The notes: generated by a model from the sequence alone, not told the origin. Counted from the first letter of the stretch, positions 34,018 through 43,198 are shown. The stretch is 64,000 nt of DNA from Oscillospiraceae bacterium (GCA_035353335.1 DAOPZJ010000004.1:1-64000); one strand, 5' to 3'. A program made the numbers and translations.

Positions 34018-34722
34018 CTATTTTAATATCATTTGTAAAACGACGTTTGTGCAAAGAAGCAGCGCCGTAATACCGGCGTGCAAAATCACGGAAGTCCGAT
34101 ATTGCTTTTTTTCATTTATTTTTTCAATCCGGTTTTCCAGAAACTCAACCGGTTTTAATAGATAGGGTTTGAATTGATATCCAATAAAAATAATCGCGCT
34201 TGTGATTAGATTTTGGGCGACAAAGAACAGGATGAACTTATCGACGCTGCTGATGACCGAGACGTCCCGGATCCAGGCGGGTACGAGAAACAGCAGATAC
34301 AGAATATAAAGCACACGCCAGCCGGTGTTTGTTGCAAGCGCCGCTATCGCTTTGACAAACGGGTTTTTGCGTTTTGCAAGGCGATTGACCGCAAATACCA
34401 CCGCCGCCATCGCGAGCGCCTCGAATACAATCGAAACCGCCGGATTGATCACTTTATCAATTCTGCCCGGCAAAAACAAATTTAACAGTTTGATCGCCGC
34501 GCAGAGTAACCCTATAAAACAGATCGACGAAATTTTACCGGTTTTTCGGTAAACATTCGACATAAAAAAGCAGGCAGCGGGATACCAGATCAGCCAGCTG
34601 TAGTCGAATGAGACGGCGTGCAGCAAATAATCGGCCGTCGCTTCAAAGATACCCCATAAAGCGCCCCAAGATAAAATGGTTAAAAAAATGCCGTATTGTT
34701 CGGATTTGTTGTTTTTTTTCAT
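34018..34722 (-). CDS. Unrecognised multi-pass membrane protein
   Basis: 234 residues from ATG 34722 with GGGAG upstream. Six or so hydrophobic segments, with the first ones reading FLTILSWGALWGIFEATADYL and LIWYPAACFFMSNV, and a basic, amphipathic stretch (LENRIEKINEKKQYR) before the last helix. The size and helix count are like small-molecule transporters of the ECF S-component kind, but I see no clear family motif. Divergent from the M20 peptidase gene. Confidence 0.6.
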   Translation of the reverse strand: MKKNNKSEQYGIFLTILSWGALWGIFEATADYLLHAVSFDYSWLIWYPAACFFMSNVYRKTGKISSICFIGLLCAAIKLLNLFLPGRIDKVINPAVSIVFEALAMAAVVFAVNRLAKRKNPFVKAIAALATNTGWRVLYILYLLFLVPAWIRDVSVISSVDKFILFFVAQNLITSAIIFIGYQFKPYLLKPVEFLENRIEKINEKKQYRTSVILHAGITALLLCTNVVLQMILK

Positions 34723-34820
34723 TTGCTCAGCTCCCGTCTCGCATTCGCTGCAAGCATATGAATATAAGAACAGATTCATACCGAGCGAGACTCCGGATAA
34801 ATTTTTCAAATCGTTACAGA

Positions 34821-34849
34821 TTGCAATTTTCAATAAAATTCGATATAAT
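34821..34849 (+). promoter_or_regulatory. Promoter for the M20 peptidase gene
   Basis: TTGCAA (34821-34826), 17-base spacer, TATAAT (34844-34849), 43 bases before the start codon. Confidence 0.7.
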
Positions 34850-34891
34850 TTCAGTCGGTTCTTTTTATTAAAGTAAGGAAAAGAGGATATA

Positions 34892-36004
34892 ATGATTCAA
34901 AAAGACCGCCTGCTTACCCTGTTCGGGCAGCTTGTCTCAATCGACAGTCCCTCGTTTTATGAACGGGATGCGGCAGATTTTGTCAAGGCCAAACTGAGCG
35001 AGCTCAACATTGCGGTTCAGGAGGATAACGCCGGGGTAAAGTCAAACGGGAACTGCGGAAATTTGTATGCCTGCATCGAAGGGACGTTAAAACTCCCGCC
35101 GTTATTATTTTGCGCTCATCTCGACACAGTCGAGCCTTCGCACGGAAAAAAGGCAGTGAGCGGTAAAAACGGTATCATTACTTCGGACGGGACTACCATT
35201 CTCGGCGCCGACGATTTTGCCGGAGTCGCCGCAATTTGCGAAGCGCTTTTTGCGCTCAAAGAAGCCGGGATACCGCATCGCCCGCTCGAGCTGCTGTTCA
35301 CGGTTTCGGAGGAAAAATACAGCGTCGGCGTAAAATTGTTCGACTTTTCAAAAATCAAGAGTCGGGAGGCCTATGTTTTCGACCTCTCGGGTCCGGTCGG
35401 CGATGCGGCTTACGAAGCTCCGACGATCTTGTCGTTCAAAGCGAAATTTATCGGGCGTGCCGCTCACGCGGGATTTGTACCCCAAGAGGGCATTCATGCG
35501 ATTAAAGCGGCGGCAGAGGCGATTTCAAAGATTCGATGCGGCAAGTACGACGGAATGACCGTGAATATCGGAACAATTTCCGGTGGAACGGCAACGAATA
35601 TCATACCCGACAGCTGCGTGATCACGGGAGAAATTCGAAGCAATTCGGACGAAAATGCTCATCAAAAATTGGATGAAATCTCAAAGACAATCCGGGATGC
35701 TGTTGTGATGGCCGGCGCGGCGGTCGAATTGGAAAGTACCGTACATATCACTGCTTTTAAAACTGAGCTTTCGCATTCCGCTGTCAAAAGGTTCGAAAAC
35801 GCCTGCAGACAGTTGCATCTCCAATCGAATTTATGCTCTACTTTTGGCGGAAGCGACCTCAACACGCTCACTTTACACGGAATAAACGGCATCGTGCTTG
35901 CAACCGCGATGAACAACTGCCATTCCTGTGCCGAATACACCAGCGAGCGGGAACTCTTGCGGATTACAGAACTCGCTTTCTCCTTAATGACGGCAAAGGA
36001 TTGA
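34892..36004 (+). CDS. M20-family metallopeptidase (PepT-like)
   Basis: 370 residues. Metal-ligand and catalytic pattern is intact: CAHLDTVEPS (His, Asp), GADDFAGVAA (bridging Asp), TVSEEKYSVG (catalytic and ligand Glu), VFDLSGPVG (Asp) and a late NCHSCAEY (His). A dimerisation domain occupies about residues 180-290 (GRAAHAGFVPQEG). The family cleaves di- or tripeptides or acyl-amino acids. RBS AAGAGGAT. A lipoprotein chaperone gene follows 46 bases later. Confidence 0.88.
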   Translation: MIQKDRLLTLFGQLVSIDSPSFYERDAADFVKAKLSELNIAVQEDNAGVKSNGNCGNLYACIEGTLKLPPLLFCAHLDTVEPSHGKKAVSGKNGIITSDGTTILGADDFAGVAAICEALFALKEAGIPHRPLELLFTVSEEKYSVGVKLFDFSKIKSREAYVFDLSGPVGDAAYEAPTILSFKAKFIGRAAHAGFVPQEGIHAIKAAAEAISKIRCGKYDGMTVNIGTISGGTATNIIPDSCVITGEIRSNSDENAHQKLDEISKTIRDAVVMAGAAVELESTVHITAFKTELSHSAVKRFENACRQLHLQSNLCSTFGGSDLNTLTLHGINGIVLATAMNNCHSCAEYTSERELLRITELAFSLMTAKD

Positions 36005-36049
36005 GTACGGTGACAATAACTTTTCACAATTTTTTTAGGAGAATTTACA

Positions 36050-37144
36050 ATGAAACAGACGAAACGAATCCTTGCACTCCTGCTGGCTTTATCAATGATT
36101 GTCTTTGCCGGATGCGGTTCGAAAACCATCGGAACCAGTTCGAAACCCTTCGCGAACAGTGACGGCATTAAAGAAAACGGATTTTGGGAAGGAATAAAAG
36201 CGCGCAAATATGTAAAATTGTGCGATTATTCGTCGATTACCATCCCGAGTGAAACCCGTGCGATTACCGGTAAGGCCGTTCAGTCAGAGATCGACGATAT
36301 CCTCTCGGATTATGCCGTCGAAAATAAAGCGACAGACCGCGCTGTCGCGGACGGCGATTCCGTCAATATCGACTATGTCGGGAGCGTGGACGGCGTTGAA
36401 TTTGACGGCGGAAGCACGAAAGGCACCGGAACGGACGTCGTCATCGGGAAGACAAATTACATCGACGATTTCCTGCAGCAGCTCATTGGGCACAAACCCG
36501 GTGAATCGTTTGACGTAAATGTGACATTTCCCGAAGATTACGGGGTTGAAAACCTCAACGGAAAAGACGCGGTTTTTGCCGTTACAATCAACTATATCAC
36601 AGAGAGCTCCGTCCCGGAACTGACCGATGCGTTTGTCTCGGAACAATTGTCAGTTTCGCACGGATGGAAGACCGTGGCGGAAATGAAGGCGGATATATTA
36701 AACGATCTTCAGGAGGCTGCAATCACAAAATATATTCAGGATTACATTATCGGGAATTCCACAATAAAATCGCTTCCAAAGGCGATTTTAGAATATCAAC
36801 AAAATTCAATGATGCTCTATTATCAAAATTATGCCAATCAATACGGGATGGAATTTGATGAGTTTCTGAAAACCTATGCGGGATATGCCACGAAAGAAGA
36901 ATTACTTGAGAAAAATCTGGAAGACAATACGAAAAGCGCAAACTACAGCCTGGTGATGCAGGCCATTGCGGAAGATGCCGGCATCTCGGTAACCGCGGAC
37001 GATGTCGCTCCTTATTTCCTTAAATATTTTAATACGGACGACTATTCCGAATATGAGACAAATTTCGGAATGCCTTATTTGATGCAGGTGGTATTGTATC
37101 AGAAAGTATTGGATTTTCTCAAGAGCAACGCGGTTTCGGCATAA
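36050..37144 (+). CDS. Exported trigger-factor-like peptidyl-prolyl isomerase lipoprotein
   Basis: 364 residues. Signal peptide with lipobox VFAGC (C22), then a trigger-factor N-region-like segment (ITGKAVQSEIDDILSDY), an FKBP-type PPIase domain (about 95-190: GDSVNIDYVGSVDGVEFDGG, YIDDFLQQLIGHKPGESFDV) and a helical C-terminal domain. Cytosolic trigger factor has the same order but no signal and a ribosome-binding motif, which is absent here. It is therefore likely a membrane-anchored foldase for secreted proteins. RBS TAGGAG. Confidence 0.87.
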   Translation: MKQTKRILALLLALSMIVFAGCGSKTIGTSSKPFANSDGIKENGFWEGIKARKYVKLCDYSSITIPSETRAITGKAVQSEIDDILSDYAVENKATDRAVADGDSVNIDYVGSVDGVEFDGGSTKGTGTDVVIGKTNYIDDFLQQLIGHKPGESFDVNVTFPEDYGVENLNGKDAVFAVTINYITESSVPELTDAFVSEQLSVSHGWKTVAEMKADILNDLQEAAITKYIQDYIIGNSTIKSLPKAILEYQQNSMMLYYQNYANQYGMEFDEFLKTYAGYATKEELLEKNLEDNTKSANYSLVMQAIAEDAGISVTADDVAPYFLKYFNTDDYSEYETNFGMPYLMQVVLYQKVLDFLKSNAVSA

Positions 37145-37193
37145 CAAATAATTTTTCTTTTAGTCACAATTGAGCCATAATTCATACCGATAA

Positions 37194-37247
37194 TATAGTA
37201 AAGCCACTTGAAATCCGACAAGTGAATCAGCGTTAAGTGGTTTTCAC
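37194..37247. repeat. 54-bp inverted-repeat element, copy 2
   Basis: Begins TATAGTAAAGCCACTTGAAA and ends AGCGTTAAGTGGTTTTCAC. It shares head, tail and overall length with the copy at 29714. It sits between the lipoprotein and the two-component genes. Confidence 0.7.
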
Positions 37248-37299
37248 GCTCTATGAATTTCTTTCGTAACGAATGAACTTGGCGAAAGCAGGTGAATTG

Positions 37300-37980
37300 A
37301 TGGTTTATCATATCCTAATTGTTGAAGATCAGCCCGAAATCAGCGGCATGGTCGCAAAATACCTTGAAATCGAGGGATATCGCGTACTTATCGCAAATGA
37401 CGGATTTAAGGCGCTTGAACTCTTTAATAAGAATGAAATTCATCTTGCGCTGTTGGACATTATGATGCCCGGCATCGACGGTTTCGACGTACTTAATGAA
37501 ATTCGTAAAATATCCGATATACCTGTGATCATGCTGACAGCCAGAACCGAGGAGATCGACCGGCTGAAGGGTTTTGACACGGGCGCGGACGACTATGTCG
37601 TCAAACCTTTCAGCGTCAAAGAGATCGTGAAACGAGTCAATGCGCTGATGAAGCGCACCTACCATAACACCGATGAAATCGTATTCAGATGCGATTCGCT
37701 GAGATTACACATAAAAAGCATGAAACTTTATCAGGGTGAGAAAGAGATTCCGATCACGGCGGCGGAATTTGAACTGCTTCGAGTGCTTTTTAAGAACAAA
37801 GGACAGGTGCTAACTCGCGAACAGCTAATTAACGCGGCGTTCGGATTCGAATATGAGGGTTATGACCGGAATATCGACAGTGCGATCAAGCGGCTCAGGC
37901 AGAAAATCGAGGACGATCCCGCGAACCCGAAAATTTTGCGTACCAAGTACGGCGCGGGTTATGTGTTGGGAGGTGCGTAA
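37300..37980 (+). CDS. OmpR-family response regulator
   Basis: 226 residues from ATG 37300 (RBS AGGTGA); an ATG nine codons earlier lacks one. Receiver domain with phospho-acceptor D53 (LLDIMMPGIDG), acidic pocket VEDQ and Lys in VVKPF; winged-helix C-terminus (ITAAEFELLRVLFKNKGQVLTREQL). The partner kinase starts two bases after its stop codon. Confidence 0.94.
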   Translation: MVYHILIVEDQPEISGMVAKYLEIEGYRVLIANDGFKALELFNKNEIHLALLDIMMPGIDGFDVLNEIRKISDIPVIMLTARTEEIDRLKGFDTGADDYVVKPFSVKEIVKRVNALMKRTYHNTDEIVFRCDSLRLHIKSMKLYQGEKEIPITAAEFELLRVLFKNKGQVLTREQLINAAFGFEYEGYDRNIDSAIKRLRQKIEDDPANPKILRTKYGAGYVLGGA

Positions 37981-37981
37981 G

Positions 37982-39331
37982 GTGACCATCAGACGGCAGT
38001 GGCTATGGGTTCTGACCATCACGGCGGTTTTGGCCATATGCATCAATTCCTGGATTTCATCTTCGCTGATCAATAAATATTTCTTGTCCTACAACACCGC
38101 GAATTACAACAATCACATTAGCCAAATCGAACAACTCGCGGCAAGCGCTTTAAAAGACGGAGGCATTACAAATCAACAGCTCTCCGTGCAGCTTGAATCG
38201 CATTTGGACGACCCGATTGTCAGCATAAAACTCTATAATGCAGCCGGAATGCTTGTTGCGGAAGCTGCGAACATGCCGGGCAACGGGTATGGGATGGGAA
38301 ACGGAATGGGCAACGGAATGCACTGGAATTCCGAAGAGGTTGACACCTACCGGATCATGGACGGCGGCACGGTTTTAGGCGTCCTCAACGTCACAAGATA
38401 CAGTTCACTGAGAAATTCACAGGTCGCAGTACAATTTCAAGCCGCTCTGCTTCAAAACAGCGCTCTCTCTTTCGCAATTGTTCTGGCAGTGCTGATTATT
38501 ATCGGAATTTTTGTCAGCCGGAGATTGAGCCGGGATTTGACAAACACGGCCTCCCAGGCACTCAGCATCGACATGGACGGAGACACGAGTTTTAAGCCGT
38601 CAAGAGTCCGGGAAATCAGAGTGATTCAGTCGAGCCTGGATACGCTCCGCGACCGGTTGAAAATCAAACAGATCAGCAGAAAAATGACTGTGGACGAGCT
38701 TGTCCATCAGACCAGAACACCGCTCACGATTTTACAGACCCATCTGGAGGGGCTTGAGGACGGCATTACGACGATGTCGGAAGACGAGATCAAAGTGTTT
38801 CGGTCACAGATTGACAACATTACATCTATCATATCAAATATGAGCATTCTGATCGACGCCGACAGACCTGTGCAGGAACTTCACCCCGAAGAAATCGATC
38901 TGCATGTGCTGCTCAGCCAAGTTATAAGCGGTTTAAAAGTGCAGTTCGATAAAAAGAAGATTGAGCTTCAAATGCCGAATACTCAGAAAGTTATCTTGAA
39001 AACCGATCCGTATAAACTGAGCCAATGTATTTATAATCTGATCACGAACGCCTATAAATTCATGGCTTCCGGCGGGATAGTTGAACTGTCTTATGAGACG
39101 GCTGACGCAAAGGTCTTGATACATGTGAAAGACACCGGTGTAGGAATTGCCGAAGAAGATTTGCCGCACCTGTTTGACGCCTATTTCAGAGGACATAACA
39201 CTTCCGGGCGCAAAGGGGACGGACTAGGGCTATATATCGTGAAAGAGAATCTGGAGCAAATGGGCGGTTCGATCGGCGTCCGGTCAAAGCCGGGAGAAGG
39301 CAGCGAATTCACGATCACCCTTCCATTATAA
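37982..39331 (+). CDS. Membrane sensor histidine kinase
   Basis: 449 residues from GTG 37982, which has GGGAGG 10 bases upstream; the open frame extends upstream but overlaps the regulator. Two membrane helices (about 8-30 and 155-180) bracket a 125-residue extracellular domain containing a GNGYGMGNGMGNGM tract. H242 in ELVHQTRTPLT is the phosphorylated His; N-box NLITNAYKF, DTGVGIAEED and GDGLGLYIV form the ATPase. The Gly/Met-rich extracellular loop could bind a metal such as copper, but this is a guess. Confidence 0.92.
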   Translation: MTIRRQWLWVLTITAVLAICINSWISSSLINKYFLSYNTANYNNHISQIEQLAASALKDGGITNQQLSVQLESHLDDPIVSIKLYNAAGMLVAEAANMPGNGYGMGNGMGNGMHWNSEEVDTYRIMDGGTVLGVLNVTRYSSLRNSQVAVQFQAALLQNSALSFAIVLAVLIIIGIFVSRRLSRDLTNTASQALSIDMDGDTSFKPSRVREIRVIQSSLDTLRDRLKIKQISRKMTVDELVHQTRTPLTILQTHLEGLEDGITTMSEDEIKVFRSQIDNITSIISNMSILIDADRPVQELHPEEIDLHVLLSQVISGLKVQFDKKKIELQMPNTQKVILKTDPYKLSQCIYNLITNAYKFMASGGIVELSYETADAKVLIHVKDTGVGIAEEDLPHLFDAYFRGHNTSGRKGDGLGLYIVKENLEQMGGSIGVRSKPGEGSEFTITLPL

Positions 39332-39346
39332 TTAATAACATACTTT

Positions 39347-39385
39347 AAACACCTCCGTCTATATGAGAACGGAGGTGTTTTTATT
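39347..39385 (+). terminator. Intrinsic terminator of the two-component system
   Basis: AAACACCTCCGT (39347-39358) pairs with ACGGAGGTGTTT (39369-39380), followed by TTATT. Confidence 0.88.
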
Positions 39386-39499
39386 ACCGTAAAAGATTTT
39401 TAAAATTATTTTTATGAGCATATTTCTGCCACAGTCGAATTTTATGATAGAGCCATAACCACCGAAGACGGTGGGAATTCAAGGAGGTAAACATATACC

Positions 39500-40084
39500 A
39501 TGTTCAATTCTAAGATGAAAAAGATTCTTGCAGCCGGCGCTGCGGTTCTCGCATTATCGGCATTGTCCATTACCGCTTTTGCGGCATCCGCTTATAAAAG
39601 CCCCGCGGAAGCCGTTGCCGCGCTGACCGGAAAAACGGTTGAAAGCGTCGTCGACCAGCGGCAGGAGACCGGAGACACCTACTGCACGATCGCAAGCGAA
39701 GGAGGCGTTTTGGATGAATACAAAGCATCTGTGCTTCAAATGAAAAAAGATACTTTGAATGCGCGGGTCGCCGCAGGCACATTGACGCAAGAGAGAGCTG
39801 ATGAGATTATAGCGGCCATTGAAAAAAATATGGCCGACTGTGATGGAACCTGTGACGGTAACGGCGGCGCAATGATGGGCCGGGGCTTCGGCGCTGGCAA
39901 CGGCAACTGCGCAGGCAATGAGAGCGGGACCTGCACGGGTAACGGTACCGGGAACGGAACCTGCACGGGCAACGGCAACACTGACGGAACTTGCACAGGC
40001 AACGGTTTCGGCGGCGGGCGCGGCGGTCAGTGCGGAATGCGCGGGCAGAACGGTTCCTGCCTGACAGCAAACAATAACGGCTGA
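39500..40084 (+). CDS. Secreted Cys/Gly/Asn-rich protein with DUF2680-like N-terminal domain
   Basis: 194 residues. Signal peptide 1-29 (ALSITAFAASA), then a domain of about 85 residues (YKSPAEAVAALTGKTVESVVDQRQ; GTLTQERADEIIAAIEKN) like the DUF2680 family, then a low-complexity tail with three TCTGNG units and other spaced cysteines. The tail has nine Cys. It follows the two-component genes and may be their target. Its role is unknown; metal binding or disulfide cross-linking at the cell surface is possible. RBS AAGGAGGT. Confidence 0.75.
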   Translation: MFNSKMKKILAAGAAVLALSALSITAFAASAYKSPAEAVAALTGKTVESVVDQRQETGDTYCTIASEGGVLDEYKASVLQMKKDTLNARVAAGTLTQERADEIIAAIEKNMADCDGTCDGNGGAMMGRGFGAGNGNCAGNESGTCTGNGTGNGTCTGNGNTDGTCTGNGFGGGRGGQCGMRGQNGSCLTANNNG

Positions 40085-40112
40085 TACTGTTCAACGAAAC
40101 CCTTGAAATAAC

Positions 40113-40149
40113 AAGCAAGCGGGCGTCGGAAGACGCCCGCTTGCTTTTT
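40113..40149. terminator. Bidirectional terminator
   Basis: AAGCAAGCGGGCGTC and GACGCCCGCTTGCTT form a 15-bp stem with loop GGAA and a T run on the plus strand, and A-rich flank giving a weaker T tail on the other. The two flanking genes converge here. Confidence 0.88.
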
Positions 40150-40156
40150 CGATGAT

Positions 40157-40915
40157 TCAGATTTGCTTTTTGTCGAACATGAGGATTGAAAGAAAGATAA
40201 AAGACACTGTGAGGCCACCGGCGACGATCATTGCAGGATAAAAATCTGTCGGTAAAACCTGCCCGGAGATTAAACCCGTGTTCAGATTGGCGCAGCTGAT
40301 GGGGTTATACTTATTCCAGGTCGGTATGATACTCATGAGCAAGGTAACTGCGATAAGGCAGAAGGTAAACAGCAATCCGCCGTAGTTTCCCTTGAATAAA
40401 ATACCGCCCAAAATCAATTCCGTGATCAACAGCACGCCGTATACCCAGAGACCTGCCGCCGAAAGAAACAGGTTCTTAACATTATCCATGCTCCAGAAAT
40501 ACGCTGTATAACCATAAGTGATACCAAAGCAAAGAGCATAACATGCTGTCCAAATCAACGTTGCGGAGGTGAATTTGGACAGGATCACAACGGGCCTCGA
40601 AAGCCCTTTTGTCAGCATATTGACCAGGGTGCCTTTGCTGAATTCACCGGACATGATGCCGCCGAACACGAGCACGACGACGATCAGCCCCATTTGGGAG
40701 ACGTTTTTGAAAAATTGTCCCCAGGAGTCCAGCGCCGAGGGCGTCGGAAGCGTGATGCTCATGCCCTCAGGCATCACCGAGCTCATGATATCCGGCAGAA
40801 TTTTAGCTGTGACGGGGCTCATGATTCCGAACAGCAGAAACACAATCAGCAGAATTAACAGCTTATGCGTCCGTGAACTTTCCATGAGTTCTTTCTTTAA
40901 AAATGCTGTATACAT
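40157..40915 (-). CDS. ABC exporter permease (ABC-2 type)
   Basis: 252 residues with six hydrophobic segments; begins MYTAFLKKELMESSRTHKLLI, the usual amphipathic entry of ABC-2 permeases. It starts two bases after the stop of the ATPase gene, with its RBS (GGAGGCGG) inside that gene. Substrate unknown; such pairs often export peptides or antibiotics. Confidence 0.85.
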   Translation of the reverse strand: MYTAFLKKELMESSRTHKLLILLIVFLLFGIMSPVTAKILPDIMSSVMPEGMSITLPTPSALDSWGQFFKNVSQMGLIVVVLVFGGIMSGEFSKGTLVNMLTKGLSRPVVILSKFTSATLIWTACYALCFGITYGYTAYFWSMDNVKNLFLSAAGLWVYGVLLITELILGGILFKGNYGGLLFTFCLIAVTLLMSIIPTWNKYNPISCANLNTGLISGQVLPTDFYPAMIVAGGLTVSFIFLSILMFDKKQI

Positions 40916-40917
40916 TA

Positions 40918-41832
40918 TTAAACCGCCTCCAAAAACAAGGTCTCGATGCTCGGCTCGAGAAGTTCGAATTTAATAGGACGCAGCCCTTTTTGTGAAAGGA
41001 TGTCGATGGTGTCCTTTTGCGCGCGGGCGGCGTTTGCGGCCCTTAAAATCACCGTTGTGCCGTTTGTCTCGGTTTTGTTCAGATAGTCCGGCGTATCGAT
41101 CGCCGAGAGGAAAACTTTCAGGTCATCCGGTGAACTGAATTCGATTAAAAGGCCGTCTTCGCGGTGCTGCTTTTTAATATCAGCGATGGTGCCGCAGAGC
41201 GCCAATTTACCGTTGTTAAGCAGGGCGATGCGGTCGCAAATGCGCTCCACGTCCGAGAGGATGTGGGTTGAAAACAGCACGGTGGTTTTGCCTGTGACCT
41301 GCTCCAAAATATCGAGTAATTCTTTTCGGCCGATGGGATCGAGCGCCGAGGTCGGCTCGTCACAGATGAGCAGTTTCGGCTCGTTGATCAATGCCTGCGC
41401 GATGCCGAGACGCTGTTTCATACCTCTCGAAAAGCCGCCGATTCGCTTGTTGGCCTTTTCAAGCCCGACCAAATGGATCAATTCCTCGCAGCGGCTTTTC
41501 AGAGTTTTGTGATCCAACCCCGTGATTTCGCCGCAGAGCGTCAAATATTCGATGGGTTTCATGTAGCCGTAGAACTCGGGCACGTCGGGCAGATAGCCGA
41601 TAAAACGGTTGGTCCTGGTCTGACCGTACCGGACAGACTCGCCGTTGACGCGGATGGTTCCGCTGTCCGTCTTTAGTAACCCCAGAATCATCTTCATCGT
41701 CGTGGTTTTGCCCGCGCCGTTTTGGCCGATAAAGCCGAAGATGGATTTTTCGGGCACCTCAAAAGAGATATCATCGATGACCTTATTGTCGCCGAAGCTC
41801 TTTGAGACATGTTCAAGCGTTAAGATATTCAT
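40918..41832 (-). CDS. ABC transporter ATP-binding protein
   Basis: 304 residues. Walker A GQNGAGKTTT, signature SRGMKQR, Walker B LLICDEP, H-loop STHI, and an extra C-terminal domain of about 90 residues typical of CcmA/NatA/BcrA-type exporters. It pairs with the permease immediately downstream and is preceded by the PLDc_N and XRE genes. Confidence 0.92.
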   Translation of the reverse strand: MNILTLEHVSKSFGDNKVIDDISFEVPEKSIFGFIGQNGAGKTTTMKMILGLLKTDSGTIRVNGESVRYGQTRTNRFIGYLPDVPEFYGYMKPIEYLTLCGEITGLDHKTLKSRCEELIHLVGLEKANKRIGGFSRGMKQRLGIAQALINEPKLLICDEPTSALDPIGRKELLDILEQVTGKTTVLFSTHILSDVERICDRIALLNNGKLALCGTIADIKKQHREDGLLIEFSSPDDLKVFLSAIDTPDYLNKTETNGTTVILRAANAARAQKDTIDILSQKGLRPIKFELLEPSIETLFLEAV

Positions 41833-41874
41833 GAATCGGATTTTCCTTTCGTATTAAGGTTGAAGTTTTATTTT

Positions 41875-42075
41875 TCAACCTTCCTCACCTTTACCGAAAA
41901 CAAAGTAGACAATGGGGCCGATGATCTGGACAAAGCACATGATGATCCAAAAGACCTTGCTGCCGAACCGGTAATGAGGGTGTTTGAGAACATGTACCAG
42001 CGCCGCAACTGTCAGCGACAATTCCGCAATGAGGATCGGGATTAAAAACGGGAGATACTCAATCAATTTTTCCAT
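41875..42075 (-). CDS. PLDc_N-type two-helix membrane protein
   Basis: 66 residues with two membrane helices and the PLDc_N pattern (ALVHVLKHPHYRFGSKVFWIIMCFVQIIGPIVYFVFG). Small proteins of this kind often sit beside ABC exporters, including some bacteriocin systems. Its start overlaps the end of the XRE regulator by 17 bases, with GAAAGGATGG as RBS inside that gene. Confidence 0.85.
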   Translation of the reverse strand: MEKLIEYLPFLIPILIAELSLTVAALVHVLKHPHYRFGSKVFWIIMCFVQIIGPIVYFVFGKGEEG

Positions 42076-43198
42076 AAGATGACCATCCTTTCATAAATAG
42101 CGCTCCCTCGAGATGATTGAGGATATTTTGATAAACGGGGTTTTGCGCCAAAAAAGTAAACGCGGGGTTATTTTTGATGATGTTTATAACATCCTGTCGA
42201 ATTAACTTGATATCGCGGGGGACGCTTTTGTTGAGCTCGTTTTCCTCCAGCCAATCGTCGAGCAGGTCAAAGTATTGGTCGCCGTGCAATTCCACCGCAA
42301 AGCTCGCAGAGGTGCAGACTCGTTCGTAACCGGCTAACATTTCAAGCGTCTTTTCCGCGTTTTGATTTGTTGCATAAGTCAGCGCGGCCACATAGTAAAT
42401 CGGGGCAAGCAGATCGGGCCGGAGCCGATCGAAATCAAACACCTCGGCGACTTTGAGAAAACGGGCTAACAGAGGGTCAAACCGCCCGTCTTTCATATAC
42501 AGTGACAGATAGGACGGGGCAAGACTAAGGAGGATGCCGAGATACTGGTAGACGCCTACCTGCATGACTGTCGCGGCTTTTTTGGAATCGCCCTTCATCT
42601 GATAAGCGCCCGAGAGAATGACTTCGGTGCTCATCACGGGCTTGGTGGAGCCCTCCAAAAGTTCAAGAACTTCGAGCGGTTTTTGCAGGGTCAGATAACA
42701 AATCGCCTGCATCGAGTTGGCTTGTTTTGAGAGCCAGAGGTCGTCTCCGTCGGTCTTGATATGTTCGCATAACCTGATGATCTCATTCAAAATCTCCTGC
42801 TGCTTTTCGGGTTCTTTCGCCAGCGGATGGTGGTTCAATAACAGCGCCGCAATCTCAAAGACCAACGGGAAGCAGGCGTAATACTTTTTTACGAGTTCCC
42901 TGCACTCTGCGTAAACCTCCTCAAAGGGTTTACTGCTGAAATCATGTGCAAGGCGGTTATAGTTTTTTTTAATATCCTCGGCGGTCATCTGGGGCAGGTA
43001 GCCGATCAGCTCGTCGATGCTGATGTTGAAATAGGCGGCAAGGCGCGGCAGAAACGTGATGTCGGGATAACTCTGTCCGGTCTCCCACTTGGAGACCGAG
43101 GCCTTTGAGACGCTCATGTATTCGGCGAGCTCATCTTGCGTAATGTTTCTTTCGTGCCGCTTTGCGGCAATCACCGTCGAAATGTTGATCTCTTTCAA
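42059..43198 (-). CDS. XRE-family regulator with helical repeat sensor
   Basis: 379 residues, TTG start at 43198 with GAGGTGA upstream. Residues 8-65 form an XRE helix-turn-helix (ITQDELAEYMSVSKASVSKWETG); the remainder is helical and TPR-like, as in peptide-sensing regulators. It is first in a four-gene unit with the PLDc_N protein and the ABC exporter and is likely to regulate it. A perfect palindrome over its own -35 box suggests autoregulation. Confidence 0.85.
   Translation of the reverse strand: MKEINISTVIAAKRHERNITQDELAEYMSVSKASVSKWETGQSYPDITFLPRLAAYFNISIDELIGYLPQMTAEDIKKNYNRLAHDFSSKPFEEVYAECRELVKKYYACFPLVFEIAALLLNHHPLAKEPEKQQEILNEIIRLCEHIKTDGDDLWLSKQANSMQAICYLTLQKPLEVLELLEGSTKPVMSTEVILSGAYQMKGDSKKAATVMQVGVYQYLGILLSLAPSYLSLYMKDGRFDPLLARFLKVAEVFDFDRLRPDLLAPIYYVAALTYATNQNAEKTLEMLAGYERVCTSASFAVELHGDQYFDLLDDWLEENELNKSVPRDIKLIRQDVINIIKNNPAFTFLAQNPVYQNILNHLEGALFMKGWSSYGKID

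Noticed and set aside
39840..40080. CRISPR-like or tandem DNA repeat in the TCTGNG region
   Set aside because: Units vary in length and lie in frame inside a signal-peptide-bearing protein; it is a protein repeat, not an array.
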